Positions 24,334 through 37,605 are shown, counted from the first letter of the stretch. The stretch is 64,000 bases of DNA from Ceriagrion tenellum (GCA_963169105.1 OY720634.1:114922430-114986429), one strand, 5' to 3'. Notes: generated by a model from the letters alone, not told the origin. A program made the numbers and translations.

Positions 24334-24413
24334 GCAAAAATCTTCGACAGCGAGAAGAAAGACACATCGTCCACAGAGCGTGAAACTTCGGCAGTTTCCA
24401 ATTACTCTGGTCC
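24334..24413. repeat. Dispersed module copy 3, beside the large gene's first exon
   Basis: Contains ACAGCGAGAAGAAAGACA, CCACAGAGCGTGAAACTTCG and CAATTACTCTGGTCCACC. It lies in the purine-rich DNA just 5' of the GC-rich first exon, so a piece of a repeat family may be part of the promoter region or 5' UTR. Confidence 0.55.
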
Positions 24414-24479
24414 ACCCGGACACCTCCCTGAAAAAGAGAGATAGGGAGAGAGAAGGAGAAGAGGGATTCTATTCCTGGG

Positions 24480-24960
24480 AGGACAGTGGGAGAGGGAGGG
24501 GAAGTCCTCAGAGGGGCCCTCCCCTACCCCCACTCACTCCTCCCCACCCCGCCCCCCGGCCCTCCGCCTCTGCTCTCCAATCTCTCGCTCTCTGGCTGTG
24601 GCGATTTCCCGGCAGACGACGCACACCAACACCGGGCGCGTACCCACCATCGCTAAGCAGTGGCAGTCGGTTGCCTGCATGGGGACGCGTTCGCCGTCCC
24701 GGGGTGGTGGAGGCGGAGGCTTGGGGGCGGGGGAGGAGGAGAGTGCCCCCGGGGCGGCGGGGGACGCGGGGGCAGGAGAGGGCGAGAGGAGGAGGCGTCA
24801 GGGGGAGGGGCTTCGCCCTCGCACACCGTCAGAGGGACGAGAGGTCCGCTGCGCGTGTCAGTACTTCCAGACGGACAGCCTGCTGCCGGAGCGGTCGGCT
24901 TTAACCGCCTTGTGGAAGCACCACCACCACCGCACCATGGGGTGAGTACCCATTAAGCGA
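24480..24960 (+). promoter_or_regulatory. GC-rich promoter/first-exon island of the large gene
   Basis: There is an abrupt rise in GC with many CpGs, G-runs and CTCTC/GAGAG repeats (GAGA-like) around the first exon, in otherwise AT-rich DNA. No TATA box is evident upstream. This is the profile of a broad, TATA-less promoter; the transcription start cannot be placed from sequence alone. Confidence 0.5.
24679..24941 (+). CDS. Large tail-anchored proline/acid-rich protein, exon 1
   Basis: The exon ends at a GTGAGT donor in phase 2, and its last two bases plus the first of exon 2 make Gly. Two starts are possible. ATG at 24937 lies in an excellent initiation context (GCACCATGGG) and gives a protein beginning MGDHEYEPV (1,397 residues). 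ATG at 24679 would add 86 Gly/Glu/Arg-rich residues (1,483 in all). I favour 24937, because the upstream extension is the low-complexity product of a G-rich 5' leader. However, the run CACQYFQTDSLLPERSALTAL just upstream is less biased and keeps the longer form open. I do not recognise the protein. Confidence 0.6.
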
Positions 24961-26059
24961 CGAGCGAGGCCGCGAGCCTCGGAGGGCGGCCGGCGGATCA
25001 AAACGGGACGATGGAAGTCCGATTGTTAGAGGTGTGGGGAGGGGATCTCATCAACCATTTGTGTTCGCCGGCGGTGGGGGCGTATAAATAAAAGTGTGTT
25101 CCAGGTGAGGGATGGTGGTGACACAGTGCATGTTTATAGGAGGGGGAGGATAGGGGAAGGTGCACAGGTGGGGGAAGGTCAGTTGGTTTGTGAGAGAGGG
25201 GGGGAGGCCTGGAAGGAGGAGAGGGAGAGGAAGAGGATATGGTAAGGGGTGGGTGGCGTGCAGATAGAAGGGACTAAGACCGGAAGACTAAGAGGACCCG
25301 ATGTTGCCACCGAGGAAGAAACGACAAAAGGGATCCTTGAGCAGGAGATGAAGATGAAGACAATGAGTTGTTATTCCACGACGAGTGGCGATGGGCGGGG
25401 AGGCTGCGTAGGCAGTTCTAAACTTCCACGGATATTTTTATTTCTGGCACAACTGGTGTCGTCACGGAGATGACATCTTTAGGCTTCTTCAGTTAAGTCA
25501 AGACTTTCATCTGCACGACGATACCGGTCGTGTACCAGATAGGAATATTCGAAGAAGTAGGCGAGTAAAATTTTAATCACAGTGATATCGCACCACAACC
25601 TGAGCAGAAAACCATCGAGTTGAAGACTGTGAGGGACGATGGGAGGAAGAGAGGCGAGCGGCTTGGAGAAGTTTCAGAGGGGTGTGGCGGAGGAATTAGA
25701 ACTAGAAATAAGGTCCTCTCCAAGATTGCTCCAATGACGACAGAAGTGAGTTTCCTTCCTCGTCGAGAACACTTCGGGATGAGAGGTATAGAGAATTTTT
25801 GGCAAGAAATTATCAAAGGTTTGCAGCTTCAAGCAAGCCCCGCATTTTTGGATTTTACAGCTTAAGTTAATCAAAATTTATGACTAATGCCACATTTATA
25901 TGAAGGGTTCAAGAAGTTTGAGGGATGGGATGATGGGGTTAAAATAGGAGGTACGACCACTTAGAAGATGGTCCCACTGACAAACGGAGAGGAATGTTTC
26001 TCCAACCGCAGCGAATATGTGAGAGTGTGTGTGGTGGAGCTTCCGTGGGAGGGGCATGA

Positions 26060-26400
26060 TTTCATGTGTCCTCTCGCTCCACGGCCGGAATTGACCGAGT
26101 GACACCGCACGGAAGGTCAAAGGGCCGCACTAACAAACCACAAGCGACTAAAGGATTTGTCCCCCCCTTTAATCCCTGCTCCTCCCCCCCCCCCCCCACC
26201 CCACCTACCGCCTCCCCTCCTCGCTTCGTGGGCGTCCCACTGAGCTTATGGGGTTCGCATATATTTACCTCCGCCAGGGGGCCCCGCAGTCGTCGGCGGC
26301 TATTTCGGCACGCTCTCGCATACTGAGCGGAGCCGGAGCGGGGACGGTCGGGCGGACCGCGGGGGAGAAGGGGTAGGGGGGGGGACTACGCTATGCGCCT
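26060..26400. promoter_or_regulatory. Second GC-rich island with C-run, in intron 1
   Basis: The C-tract near 26183-26199 is followed by CpG-rich sequence to a G-tract near 26380. The composition resembles the first-exon island 1.2 kb upstream, so it could be an intronic enhancer or alternative promoter. No exon or start is proven. Confidence 0.3.
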
Positions 26401-29400
26401 AGAGGGAGGAGAAGGGAATGGGAGCCAAGAAGGGATGATGGGGAGGGAAGAAGTAGGGAGGAATGGATGTGGCGGAAAGGACAATGAATATGGAAATCTG
26501 GAGATCGAAAGTGGAGTAAAAAAATAAAAACATTCAGTCATCGGGGAATACCGATTGAAAATTAAATAAATAGAGCAGATGCAACAACCTTTCAAGCTGC
26601 ATGAAATGTAGGCATTAGAAGATTACGACCGACTCACTTCATCCATAAAAGTAAAACGCTCTTTACATAATGCATTCCTAAATAACAGAACGAGAGAGCA
26701 GGCAGGCGTGTGCACTCGGTTGTATACAAATACAAGTAAAAAAGCTAGATGATTGGACAGTTTGACAATTGTTTACCATTACTAGACTGCACAACAGAAA
26801 TCATGAAATCAATACACATAATTAAAATTAAATAGCACCTTGAGAATTAAGAAGCAGGATTATAAACATCACAAATTTTCTTATTTGTCCAGTTAAGTCA
26901 ACAATGATAAATTGCAACGGTGAACGACGTCTTCAGCACAGCAAAAAGTAATCTTGCGCAAATATACTACTGCAAAAAAAGAAGCTGCTTATTAATATGC
27001 AGTTTATATCATCATGATTATAAATGGAATATTTTTTTGGAAGAGATGTAGCATTAATTCGCCCTTTCCTTAACATGTTTGTGGTTGGTTTGGGCTTAAA
27101 ATAGAGACATTTCCTGCTGGAGAGCAGCTGCTTCATAGAAACTGCTGCATATTACTTCCTCTTGCAGTGGACAACTTATGCGAATCAGAGTTAACGATGT
27201 TAATTATTAATTTGGAATGCATAAGATGAAATCAGATTAGAGGTATTTAAGCGCGATGAGAAACATAATTTCTATGAGTGTGTCCATGAAACGGACAGGA
27301 GGGGATAAAGGATACGATATTTAGATGACATGACAGGGGGTCGTAAGAATACTGTGCTGATTAATGAAAGAATACGAAAAGGGGTGTGTAGTTACTGGTG
27401 AAATGTTAAGTATAGCGATTACTTTTCAAAGTTAATTCAAAACAGTAAATCGAATGAACAGTAGTAATTATTAAGCAGATAGTAATCACACCATAAAATA
27501 GCTATAAATTTTGTTCATTCTTTCCCTTAAGAATTGAATTATGAGGTATTGTGTGAAAAAAGAGAAAAAGATGTACAGAGAAAAGAATGCTCTGGAATTT
27601 GGGAATCGTTAAGGATAGGAGATTGAGGAACTACGATAACTGTAAAGAAGCGGGGGCTGCATAGGAAAAATGAGTAGTAAAACGAAGAGGGGGAAAATGG
27701 CTCTTTCAGAGTTGGAACCGAGATGACAAGCGGAGATAAAGGACAGGAAGGAAGGAGTCAGTGAGGAGTTAGAAATAGTTGGATATTTGGAGTGTCTGAG
27801 GGAAGAGGAGGAAATGAAGGAATTAAGGTGGTAAGATAAAAGATGAGAAAACAGCTGGAAGGACAGAAAAGGATGTAGAAATATCATAAAATGAAAAATG
27901 TATATAGAAGACAGCATTGAAATACTTATTATTTTTCTGTCACCAGTTAACAATCTTTTGCTAGAATATACTGTGATGTGAACCCGGTGGATTACTTGGG
28001 AAAGCATTGAGCTCGGACATTTTTCATGCAGTATTCTTGCTCAATATGAAGTGTTTTTCAGGAGATGAAACTTATTACCCTTAATGGAGATGGTCACCTG
28101 TTAACCAATGCATAAATGTGTATTTAAAATTTTTCTTTTCTCAAACTCTCAGCTCATGAAGTAATTTTCAGATAAGTTAACTAAGTGGGTCGGAGGGAGC
28201 GGATGTGCTAAAGAATGAGACGGAAAAAATCCGATCATTGTAACTTTTTTCAAAGAAAGGTGCCTCCCTACAAGTCCCATAGTAGTTGATTATCATACCA
28301 AAGCGGTCAAGTCGGAGTATTGGTCTCAGTAAGCGCCACTTGATAGTAGGAAGAGCATCTCATCCATTCAGGAGTGGACGTTAACCCCTTCCCATCCCCT
28401 TGTGCAACGACTTACACTCTTATGCCAAGTGTGAACGGGATGAAGGCATTATGTTGACCTTTAGGATGCCTAAGTTTTAAGGACCCCCACGAGAGAGAGA
28501 GGAGTCGGTATTCCGCGGCCGTTTGCCATCACTCCCAGCATACAGCGGAGTGAAACTATATCTCACTCAACCGAACAATGCCATTTTCTCCACCTGTGAT
28601 TCCAATTCGACAAATGGAATCGTTATATTCACCGTTGTTGGCTGATCATACGTTCCCAGTGACCATCAATCATTTGAACCTATATTTAATACATTTCTAA
28701 GGGATTTGTACATAAAAAAGGCTGGGTTCAAAGGAGTAATTTTTATGATATTGAAGGCGGTCTTCTAGTGACATTACTATCATAGCTGTTTTCCAAATAG
28801 AACACGAGAACTATAGGGACTGTAAAAATAATTTCATAATGAATCACGCGATATCAATTTCACAATTAAACATTTTACTGGAATTTCGTGATCTAAATTT
28901 ATGTTTGACGTCATGTAAACAACAAAAGCGTGAGAGATTTCCATCGATCATTGATTTGAAGCAAGAGAGAGACAACTTATTTTGACAGCTATTCAATATT
29001 TGGCCAAACTTAAGCAAAATAACTTTTTTAACTATGCCACGCGACTCCCCTTTTTCGATATGAAATAGAACCAGTCCAATAACACATCCACCGATTCAGC
29101 AGCTCCCACTTGAGTATTTCATTCCAGAGACTCAAGTGTTACCACGGGTAAACGATGATGGGAGTTCTAAAGTTATACGGCATTCAGTTCATTCGCCGGG
29201 AATTAAATCACATGATATATTTAAACGTGAACGGTTCTTAATTCATCCCATCGTCGACACACGTGGAACCATGGATGTCTTCAGTTGCATCCTCCCTGAA
29301 ATTCCTTGGGATGCTGCGATACGTTACACACCACATCATCTCCGCGAAAAGGTTTTTCTTTCCTCCTCAATCTTTTTCCACACGCTCTTCCTCCCATGCC

Positions 29401-32400
29401 TCTTAGAATGACTCTCACCCTTGGCTCGATCTCAGCATAAGGGGATTTTCCCGAAAGTGAGCCTTCTCCGCTTACATCGCAACTCCGGAGGCGCATACTA
29501 AGGTGTTTCAATTTTAGTGCACAGGATAAATCTTAAAAATCTTGCTCAAAGTCTTTTTTCTTGAATTATAGCCACTGAAGCTCATCCGTCACTCTTACAT
29601 CAGGAATTTGCCTTTATGTAAGCATGGTAAAATTGATTTTGATAGGAAACACACAAGAACCAAATATTAAGTCATACAAAACGATTCCTCCGTTGGATTC
29701 GAAAACCCCAAGGAAAAAAACAACAATCCTTAAGATTATTTTAGACTTGGCCTTTACGCGGATGTTGAGCTTTTCGCCAAGTGAGCGTAAAAAAGAATTT
29801 AAAAAATCCGGAGTGCTTGGCTAGCTTAACCGTATGCTAAGTTTAATGGGTGATTTCTGAGAATATGGCTACACGTTAGCGCTAAGAACTGATGGCTATT
29901 ATAAAAATTGTCGCCCAGATATACAATGTTATGAGTAAAACTTGAACTTCAGAACTATTTACTTTCTTCATTGATCTCCGAAAATAGCAAAGACAGCGTA
30001 TTTAAAGTATTATTCTAAATCGAATTTTCCAATTGCAGGGCCTCGTCACTTGCTTTCAGGATAAATATATTCATCAAGTAAAAATGAAATTCTTTAAAAT
30101 TACTTGAGTAATCAATTCACCTATTAGTTTTTAGTTACCACTTACGAGTCTCATTCAATTTACGATTTTCTAGAAATCATTCACCATTGGGTTATAAAAA
30201 TGTATTTGTTTAAAAGTTTGATTGAAAGAAAATTTCATTGATTTTACGTTTGTTTTTGATGAGATAGTAGATAATGCTAATAGAAAGTAATATACATCTC
30301 CTTGAGTGAAAATTCTCAATTTTAATTATATAGTCATCTTTATAAATATAGTGCCTCCGAACACCTTTTATGTAAACTCGGGGAAAGTTTCTCCTATAAG
30401 TAAACAGTTTCGTAATAATTTGCAAATGATTTCCATGAGATGAGAATTATTCTCTTCTGGATACTAGTTTTTATGATTATCTTAATTTTAACGTATGGTA
30501 ATCAGGATCAAATGCTATGCTGACAGAAGGTAGTCAACTTGAGTTCACGAGAAATATATTGCTAATTTTTTTAGATTAATCGATGTTCTCAATAAAAAGT
30601 ACTGATTGTTCATAACTTCGGTAATATAATCTTAGCGGATGTCATAAAAGCCTTTTATAGAGTTTAAATTTATCAATTATTATGCATGTATATTTTGCAT
30701 TTTGATCGGTAACTTTCCATCATTCAGGGACTATGTTTCTTAATCCATAATTATAGTCCAGTCAAAAAACTAAAATTTCCTCTTTATAAGCTTAAAGTAT
30801 GTCAGTATACCTTTGTGACCTTCTGAAAGAACACGCATCGAGATCACAGAAATCCGGTTAATTTGATAATCGACTTATTTAAGACTCAACATTTTGCCCA
30901 ACCATACTTAAAGACGTCATAAGTTTCAAACAGGACAGATTCCGCTAAGCTATGCAGTCACATTGTATTTGTACTACCCCCGTTCACTTTAAGCATTGGG
31001 GTTTATGAACTTCCAAGTCATCTCCAATCTAATTACGTGCGCAACTGACGCAACAAAATGGCGAACTAAAAGTGAATGTTGTTCCGCATTGCCGTAATTC
31101 TCAATCTAATATTAGTTATAGGCACCACTTCCACCTGTAGCTCCAAATTGGAAATGATCCAAGATTATCACAATAAATGATCTTATTCCACATTCTCCTC
31201 ATAAAACGAACCATATGAACAGAACAACTCCGTATTGTGACTAAATAATTGTTAGTTAAATTACAACGTTTTCGGTAGTTTTGGATTACGCTGAACCCCT
31301 AACTTGGGTTATTTCAATGAATTATAGCACCTTAATCTCTTGATATCAAAGCATTTCACAGCATTAATTCTTCCAACTGATTCTACATTATTGACTCGGG
31401 ATATAGAAATCGCTGGCACATGATAGAAGGATAGCTATATGATGCAGCGTGTGAACAAATTGACGCAAGCAAATAATTATGAGCGGAAAAGAATATTGCG
31501 AGCAAATTTCAGAGTAGTTATTATTTTGACGGTTGAATCAATTTCACGAAAAAATACGCTTAGGTTATTACTAAATAACAAGCTAATTTCACTGTAGAGA
31601 TTATTTAGTCGATTGGATTAATTCCACATAAAATTACGCTCAAGTCTTAAAAAATGTTTTTTTGTTTGTTTTTATCAGTTGATTCAATTATTTCGCAAAA
31701 TTGCAGAAAATAGACGCACAGAAATGTAGTGGTATATTATAAGACAGTTTCAATACAATGTCTAAACCTGTTTCAAGGACGATTAAGGTTTACTTAGTGT
31801 TATGAATTGTTGACTTTGATAATGATCTAATAATGAATGAAATTTGAAAGAGAGATTAATTTTATTCAGCTGCACTATACTCAATCTTTATTCTCAACCC
31901 AGCCTAGAGTACACTGAGTACGAAGGTAATCTAGAACATTCATGCCATCGGATAGCTCCAACCTGAAGAGTGAAAATAATTCGAAATAGTATTGGTCATT
32001 GACAATTAACTTCACGGCTAAAACATTGGTCACTAAATTTGTAGAATTATTTGAGTCATCAAGGAAGTTTTTTTCATCTCTTTATTTACAAAGCATTGTT
32101 TTGCTCTCTTAAAATACAACAGACTTCATTTCCATGGCCAAAAGAGTTTAGCACCGTAAATGTTTATGACATCTCATGTGTCTCATCTCATGACATTCCA
32201 GTGCCAAATGCTAAAAACTCCAGTGAAAACCGATACCCATTTCAAAAGAACTGCAGAGGAAATGTTGAATAATGTTTCCATTACAAAATCTTAACTGAAT
32301 CATGATGGCGTAACTTTGATTGGCCAAAACGTTTTCACATGATTGGCAAAAATATTAAAGAGATAAAACTTTAACCATGGAATATTTATTGAAGCAATTT

Positions 32401-32884
32401 TGAGATACCTCACATCTGAAATTCATCGACAGATGTCATCTTCATTCCTGATACGAACATTGAGTACCAAGTACAGGAGACCGTATTTACGTTAGCTTTT
32501 CTCTTGCATGCGGACTATAACATTTTCGTACATCAATACAAATCTATCCACACTTCTTTCAATAAAAAATGCGATTAAGTGCCTTTTCAGAAACAAAATT
32601 GATCCTGGTACTGTGATACTTCATATAACTATCCGCACAATTTCAAACTTTACTGTGGTGCTAGGTATGAAGCATGTCAAAATGAGATGACTTGCCAACG
32701 GGAGAATAATAAATTATGTTTTGTTGAACTACCATACACGCACAAGCGGAACATCAGCTGTGTTACACATGAGTAGAGAGTACCAAGGACCTGAGACCGT
32801 GTCTCACGTAAGCTTTTATCTGGACAGAAGACGAGGGGAAAACGGCAGCCAATTCCTCCGTCTAGAAAACAATATTCGTCTCCT

Positions 32885-33110
32885 CCTTTGAGACTTTGGC
32901 TTGCTCACTCCACTGTCCGCCTATTTCTGCTCGAGTCCCACCTCCTCGCCCCTCTCCGCCACTCCATTCGCCCTAATCAAGCCCTTGCTTGCCAACGCGG
33001 CCCCCTTCCCCTATGCCCCCCCCACGCGCGTCCTCCTCTCGTCTCTTCCCCATTCCGACCCTCCGTCCATTTGAGACCCCCTTTTCTTGTCCCCCTTCAT
33101 AGCTGAAGGC
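32885..33110. other. Pyrimidine-rich tract in intron 1
   Basis: About 220 bp strongly C/T-rich on the plus strand. The open frame across it (32888-33106) is a consequence of composition and has no domain. Confidence 0.5.
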
Positions 33111-34640
33111 TCATTCCACTGTTCCATGCAATCGACGGACCGCTATCAAATACTTCCGCACCGTCCGGGAATTTTCGCGATTCCATCATCTTAGCTTGTA
33201 TTTTTTTTAAATTAACCCTGCAGAATGGTAACCCTATCACAGAGTAATACACTAAACCACGAAGAGTACAAAAGAAGATAGACAAAATTTCATTTACTGG
33301 CCACATTAACTAACGAGAAGTTTTGCAATATCTTAGTTTGATCTAATCTCAGGATTAACTTCTCCATAACACACATATGAACCCGTCATTAGCAATAAAT
33401 TAGTTTACCATCTTTATTTTGATATAAAAAGTGACTTAAGGACGTACACCATCCATCAGAATTTGTACGTAGAAATTTTCACGATTTAAATTAAATCAAA
33501 TGGCTTTTTATATTAAAAATTGAGAAATAGATGACTTTGTGGGATATTACTTTCCTCAAGTCAATCCCTATGCAATTAAATGATTATCGCACAAATTTAT
33601 TAATACGCCGTTTAAAGGATTATCTCACGGATTTAAATGCAATTTTGGTGAGGATAATTATGCACTTAAAAACTTTCAAGTCGCTTGAAAAAAAGAGATA
33701 CAATAAAGCCATAAAACTACAATAGTATCCATTGATTTTTTCTTTTTCTCCAAAATTCTGATCAAAACATATTCCCTAACCAAGAATTAAGCATTAATAT
33801 CACGCTAAAGCTTGATGCAATGCCTTTTGAGGCAACAGATGTATAACAACTTCTCTCGTAGGTAATCTATGATATCGTTGGGCTCAATAAACTATCTCAC
33901 ACACTGTTCAAGTGTAAGAGACACCAGGTTGTTCAAAACACCAAGCGTTGGCGACAAACCCTGTAGAATATATCGTCATAGAATTGGAAGTATTCCAATT
34001 AGACGAGCTGATTTTCTAGCCCTGGGATTGTGAGACATCCAAGCACTCTAGTGCAGAGCTAATGCATCTCAAATTTCAAATTCACTTATTTAGCGAACAA
34101 AATGATCCATCCACGACGAAGAGATATTTTAAATGCTGAAGCAATTAATGATTAAGAAGTAAAGTAAAATATAATTAAAAATCTTGGGGAAAGCATTGCA
34201 AAGAAAGGCTGCAATCATATTGTCTCAGTTATCATTTTATGACTGTTTACAAAGTAACGATACTTCAAAACCCTGGTCATTACACTAAATTTGAAGTTAA
34301 GACTTCCTGTTAGAGAGAAGAAATGATAGGCTTTGAGAAAACTAATACCTTTGGAGGTGGTAACGGACCTTAAAAATTATTCTTTCCTCATTTAAATCAG
34401 TCATTATTTAATTGCAAGATGAATTAAGAAAAAATACTCCCCTGCATTGGATGGATGCAAATATCTCAGAAACTTTCGAATCAATTTAAAGTTGTATCGA
34501 AGAACCTGTCACTTTGGAGTGGCATTGTGAGAAAAAAAAACACAAATATGCACTCACACATGTTCATCACGCCGATTCTATTAAAATGGGCACATTTTTA
34601 TCATCTAAAAGCAGCTATTCTTTCCGGAAACATTGGCAAA

Positions 34641-34758
34641 ACAATATAATTCATTCTGTAGAAAAAATAAAAATCAATGCCACAGGAATGTAACATTGTA
34701 TAAACAATATAGTTCATTCTGTAGGGAAAAAAACAATACCACAGGAATGAAATATTGT
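34641..34758. repeat. Tandem pair of near-palindromic units
   Basis: Two successive units (34641-34699 and 34704-34758) each start ACAATATARTTCATTCTGTAG and end with its imperfect complement (ACAGGAATG.AA.ATTGT). Each unit can fold by itself and the two can also pair with each other. Probably a duplicated short foldback element. Confidence 0.7.
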
Positions 34759-35312
34759 CCTTTAAAATGGAAAGAAATGTATTTATTACTCGCAAGGAAC
34801 GATGAGAACTGCAGAACTTAACCTTACGTATTTTAAAGATAAAGATTAAACATTCCAAAATTTACTGAATCACCGCCACTTTCTTGGGCCTATACAAGAT
34901 TCCTTTTTACTCATTTGTTTCTGTAGGTTTCGATTGAAGATCGTTAGGAGAGCAAATTAGGACTAACGATGTCAATTCATCAAGATCAAAGATTTGGCCT
35001 TCGCGGCGTTTTTCTTTGCCCCTGAGATTTAGCCACCCAGCGAGCTACCATTGAAAAGCGGGTTGCGTCTGGCATTTACTATGGCAACATCACATGGGTA
35101 AGGACGAACATAAGCAGCTCGAGTAGTGTCCTACATTTACTTACCGCTCTTTTCTCATGTCGTTCGAGCACTCCCTTTCAAAGGGACACCCAAATAAAAC
35201 GATTCCTAGATATTCACTGTTAGCACCATCCAAAGAATTATTTAAGGCAGTTTAAGCGAGACATCATTTCTCCAAGAATTCAATAATTTGGTTCAATTTT
35301 ATATAATAATAT

Positions 35313-37605
35313 CACATACATACATACCCATCACTCAATAAACTAATGGCCCGATAATTATTACATTCGGTCTTTCCTCCCTTCCCTTTGTACAACGGAA
35401 CGATGATAGCATTTTTCCAATCCGCTGGAACAACAGAAACCTGTAAGCATTAATTGTTTATTAATGTTGCTCTTTTCAGGTATTTCCGTCGCGTGTTTGG
35501 TTTTTTCGACAACAGTTTCTCCCCTCTTCCTGGGGGCGTCTTCAGGTCCGTTGGACATTTTTGTAATTTTCCAACGGACCTGAAGACGCCCCCAGGAAGA
35601 GGGAAGAAACTGTTGTCGAAAAAACCAAACACGCGACGGAAATACCTGAAAAGAGCAACATTAATAATTATAAGAGTCGCGGAAGCCTTCAAAGAAACAT
35701 TAATTGTTTAGTTCACGCAGCCTACAAATTAGTAATTTACACCCACACTTCAACATTTCACTGGATATCCCATCTATGCCTGCACCCTTCCCATTTATCA
35801 ATATTCTCACAGCCATTGTGACCTCCTCAATTATATCCTTTTCCATCATCACATTCTAACTTACCACTTCACAAGGCTCATCCTCAACGCCTGCAATATT
35901 ATTGTACAATTCTTCTAAATACTCCCTCCAGCAGTCCCTGATATTGCTCTCGTCCCACATGATCTCTCCACTTTTATTCTTTACCGCATTCATTCCCTTA
36001 ACTTCACCAATCTTAGCCCTTTTTACCCACTTCCAAAACAGCTTTTTATTACCTTCAGAATCACTCTGCATTTTTTTAGCTTCATCCGCACGCATTCTTT
36101 CTTTGATCTCTTTCACAACGATTTTGCATTCATTCTCTTTCTTTCTGTAAATCTCACATGCCTTAGTATGCTCTTCGTCAGATTTGGCAGCAATCATATC
36201 CTTGTACGCATCTTTCTTTTCCCTGACTGCAATTTTCATTTCTTCATTCCACCAAGCATCACCTTTCGTTCTTCCTACCTCTCCTTTTCCACATATACTT
36301 TCAGCACATTCCACAATCACTCCTTGTAAACACTCCCACGCATCATTCACATTCTCGTTTCTGATATGCCCGTCCTATTCTCTCTGCTTCAACGATAGAG
36401 CATCCTCAAGCATGCAACCATACTGCATTCTTACCTCGCTCTCTAGCAACCTTTCCACTTTTACTCTCAACTGCTTACACGCAACATTCTTCTTTGGCAC
36501 CCACTTTCTGCCCAGATAAACTTTGGAGAGTACCAAATAGTGGTCTGTTCCACATTCAGCACCCCTCATCACTCGCGTCCCACACTAACTCCCTCAATCT
36601 CTCATCATACACAATAAAATCAATCATGCTTTTACCATTGCCCCTTTGCCAAGTATACATGTGTATTCTCTTATGTTTAAACCATGTATTCGACACAAAC
36701 TCACCAAGTTTTCACCATTATCATTCACTCGGGGGTCACCAAAAGGCCCAACCACTCTCTCAGATGCATCCCGCCTTACACCAATCCCGCCATTCATGTC
36801 ACCTAGTACAATTATTCTCTTACCAGGGTCACATTCATTCAAAACCTCTCTCAGTTTTTCCCAAAACTCATCTTTCATGCTGTCACTCTCTCCATCCACT
36901 GGTGCATAGCACGCCACAATCACAACTCTCCTAATACCTACTTTCATGCGAACCCAGAGCAATCTAGGAGATACCAACTCGTCCTTCCTTACTAGCAACT
37001 TAGCTCTCTCATTAAGAATGAGTCCTACACCTTGACTGCCGTGTACATTATCTTCAACTCCTGACCACAATGCAGACTACCGTCATCTAATATAACAGCA
37101 TCCCGCCCCTTTCGCTTAGTTTCACATACCTATACACAAAACATCCATTCGTCTCACTTTCATTTCATTCAGCAACTCATGCTCCTTCCCATACACTCCT
37201 CTCATATTCCAAGTACCGAGAGTCTAGTTCTTTTCCAGACCGTATCTTGATGGGCCAACCTGATTCAGTTTCCGCCGCCAAACGTGGCTTCGGCTGTCCG
37301 AGGCAACATTTTGACGTTTAGCAGTAAGTTGTAATAGAGTATGCAAGGTTACCTTCGCAGTACCCGGGCCACGTGCAGCATTCCCTGCTAACGGTTACGG
37401 TGCTCTACCAGTCAGTTTTGGCACATTTTCGCCAGTATGCCACAAAAGAAACCAAAGCATAGCAATACCCTAGGCCCGCTTTCTCTATTCTGCACAAGCT
37501 AGGATCCCTTCTGACAGGACTATCTTGAGAGCCAGCATACCGTTGCCCGCAACCCACCACTAGGAGGTATATGCGGTGTACTGACACACCGGGTCACTTT
37601 AAATA
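35313..37605 (-). pseudogene. Defective RTE-type non-LTR retrotransposon (endonuclease plus partial RT)
   Basis: On the minus strand from the right, a 5' leader precedes the endonuclease, which starts LGTWNMRGVYGKEHELL near 37225. The catalytic regions VACYAPVD and LGDMNGGIG follow, and the end GTDHYLVLSK lies near 36540. A linker of charged helices (WWNEEMKIAVREKKDAY) is followed by RT motifs GKGAGIDGISSEMLK and VSVVPADWKNAIIVPLYKGKGG, then NNYRAISLL. The frame is broken at least near 37130 and 36590, and RT is cut off before the YADD box. The 3' end is a short TATG-type microsatellite (35320-35335). Flanks share AATATCA, a possible target duplication. It inserted into a piggyBac-like element and was itself hit by the hairpin insert at 35461-35697. 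Confidence 0.85.
35461..35697. mobile_element. 237-bp hairpin insert with 13-bp target duplication
   Basis: The direct repeat CATTAATTGTTTA occurs at 35448-35460 and 35698-35710. Between the two copies lie arms of about 95 bp (35461-35555 and 35568-35664) that differ by essentially one base, a short loop, and a 33-nt unpaired tail. Removing the insert and one repeat restores the RT reading RELNNAYRTVSVVPADW of the host RTE element. So it is a real insertion into an older element. It encodes nothing recognisable. Confidence 0.85.

Noticed and set aside
25081..25092. TATAAATAAAAG as a core promoter TATA box
   Set aside because: It lies inside intron 1, about 140 bp after the exon 1 donor, with no associated exon downstream.
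35450..35711. Two similar proteins (YFRRVFGFFDNSF... and KKPNTRRKYLKR...) on opposite strands
   Set aside because: Both come from the same palindrome read in either direction; no coding function is needed to explain them.
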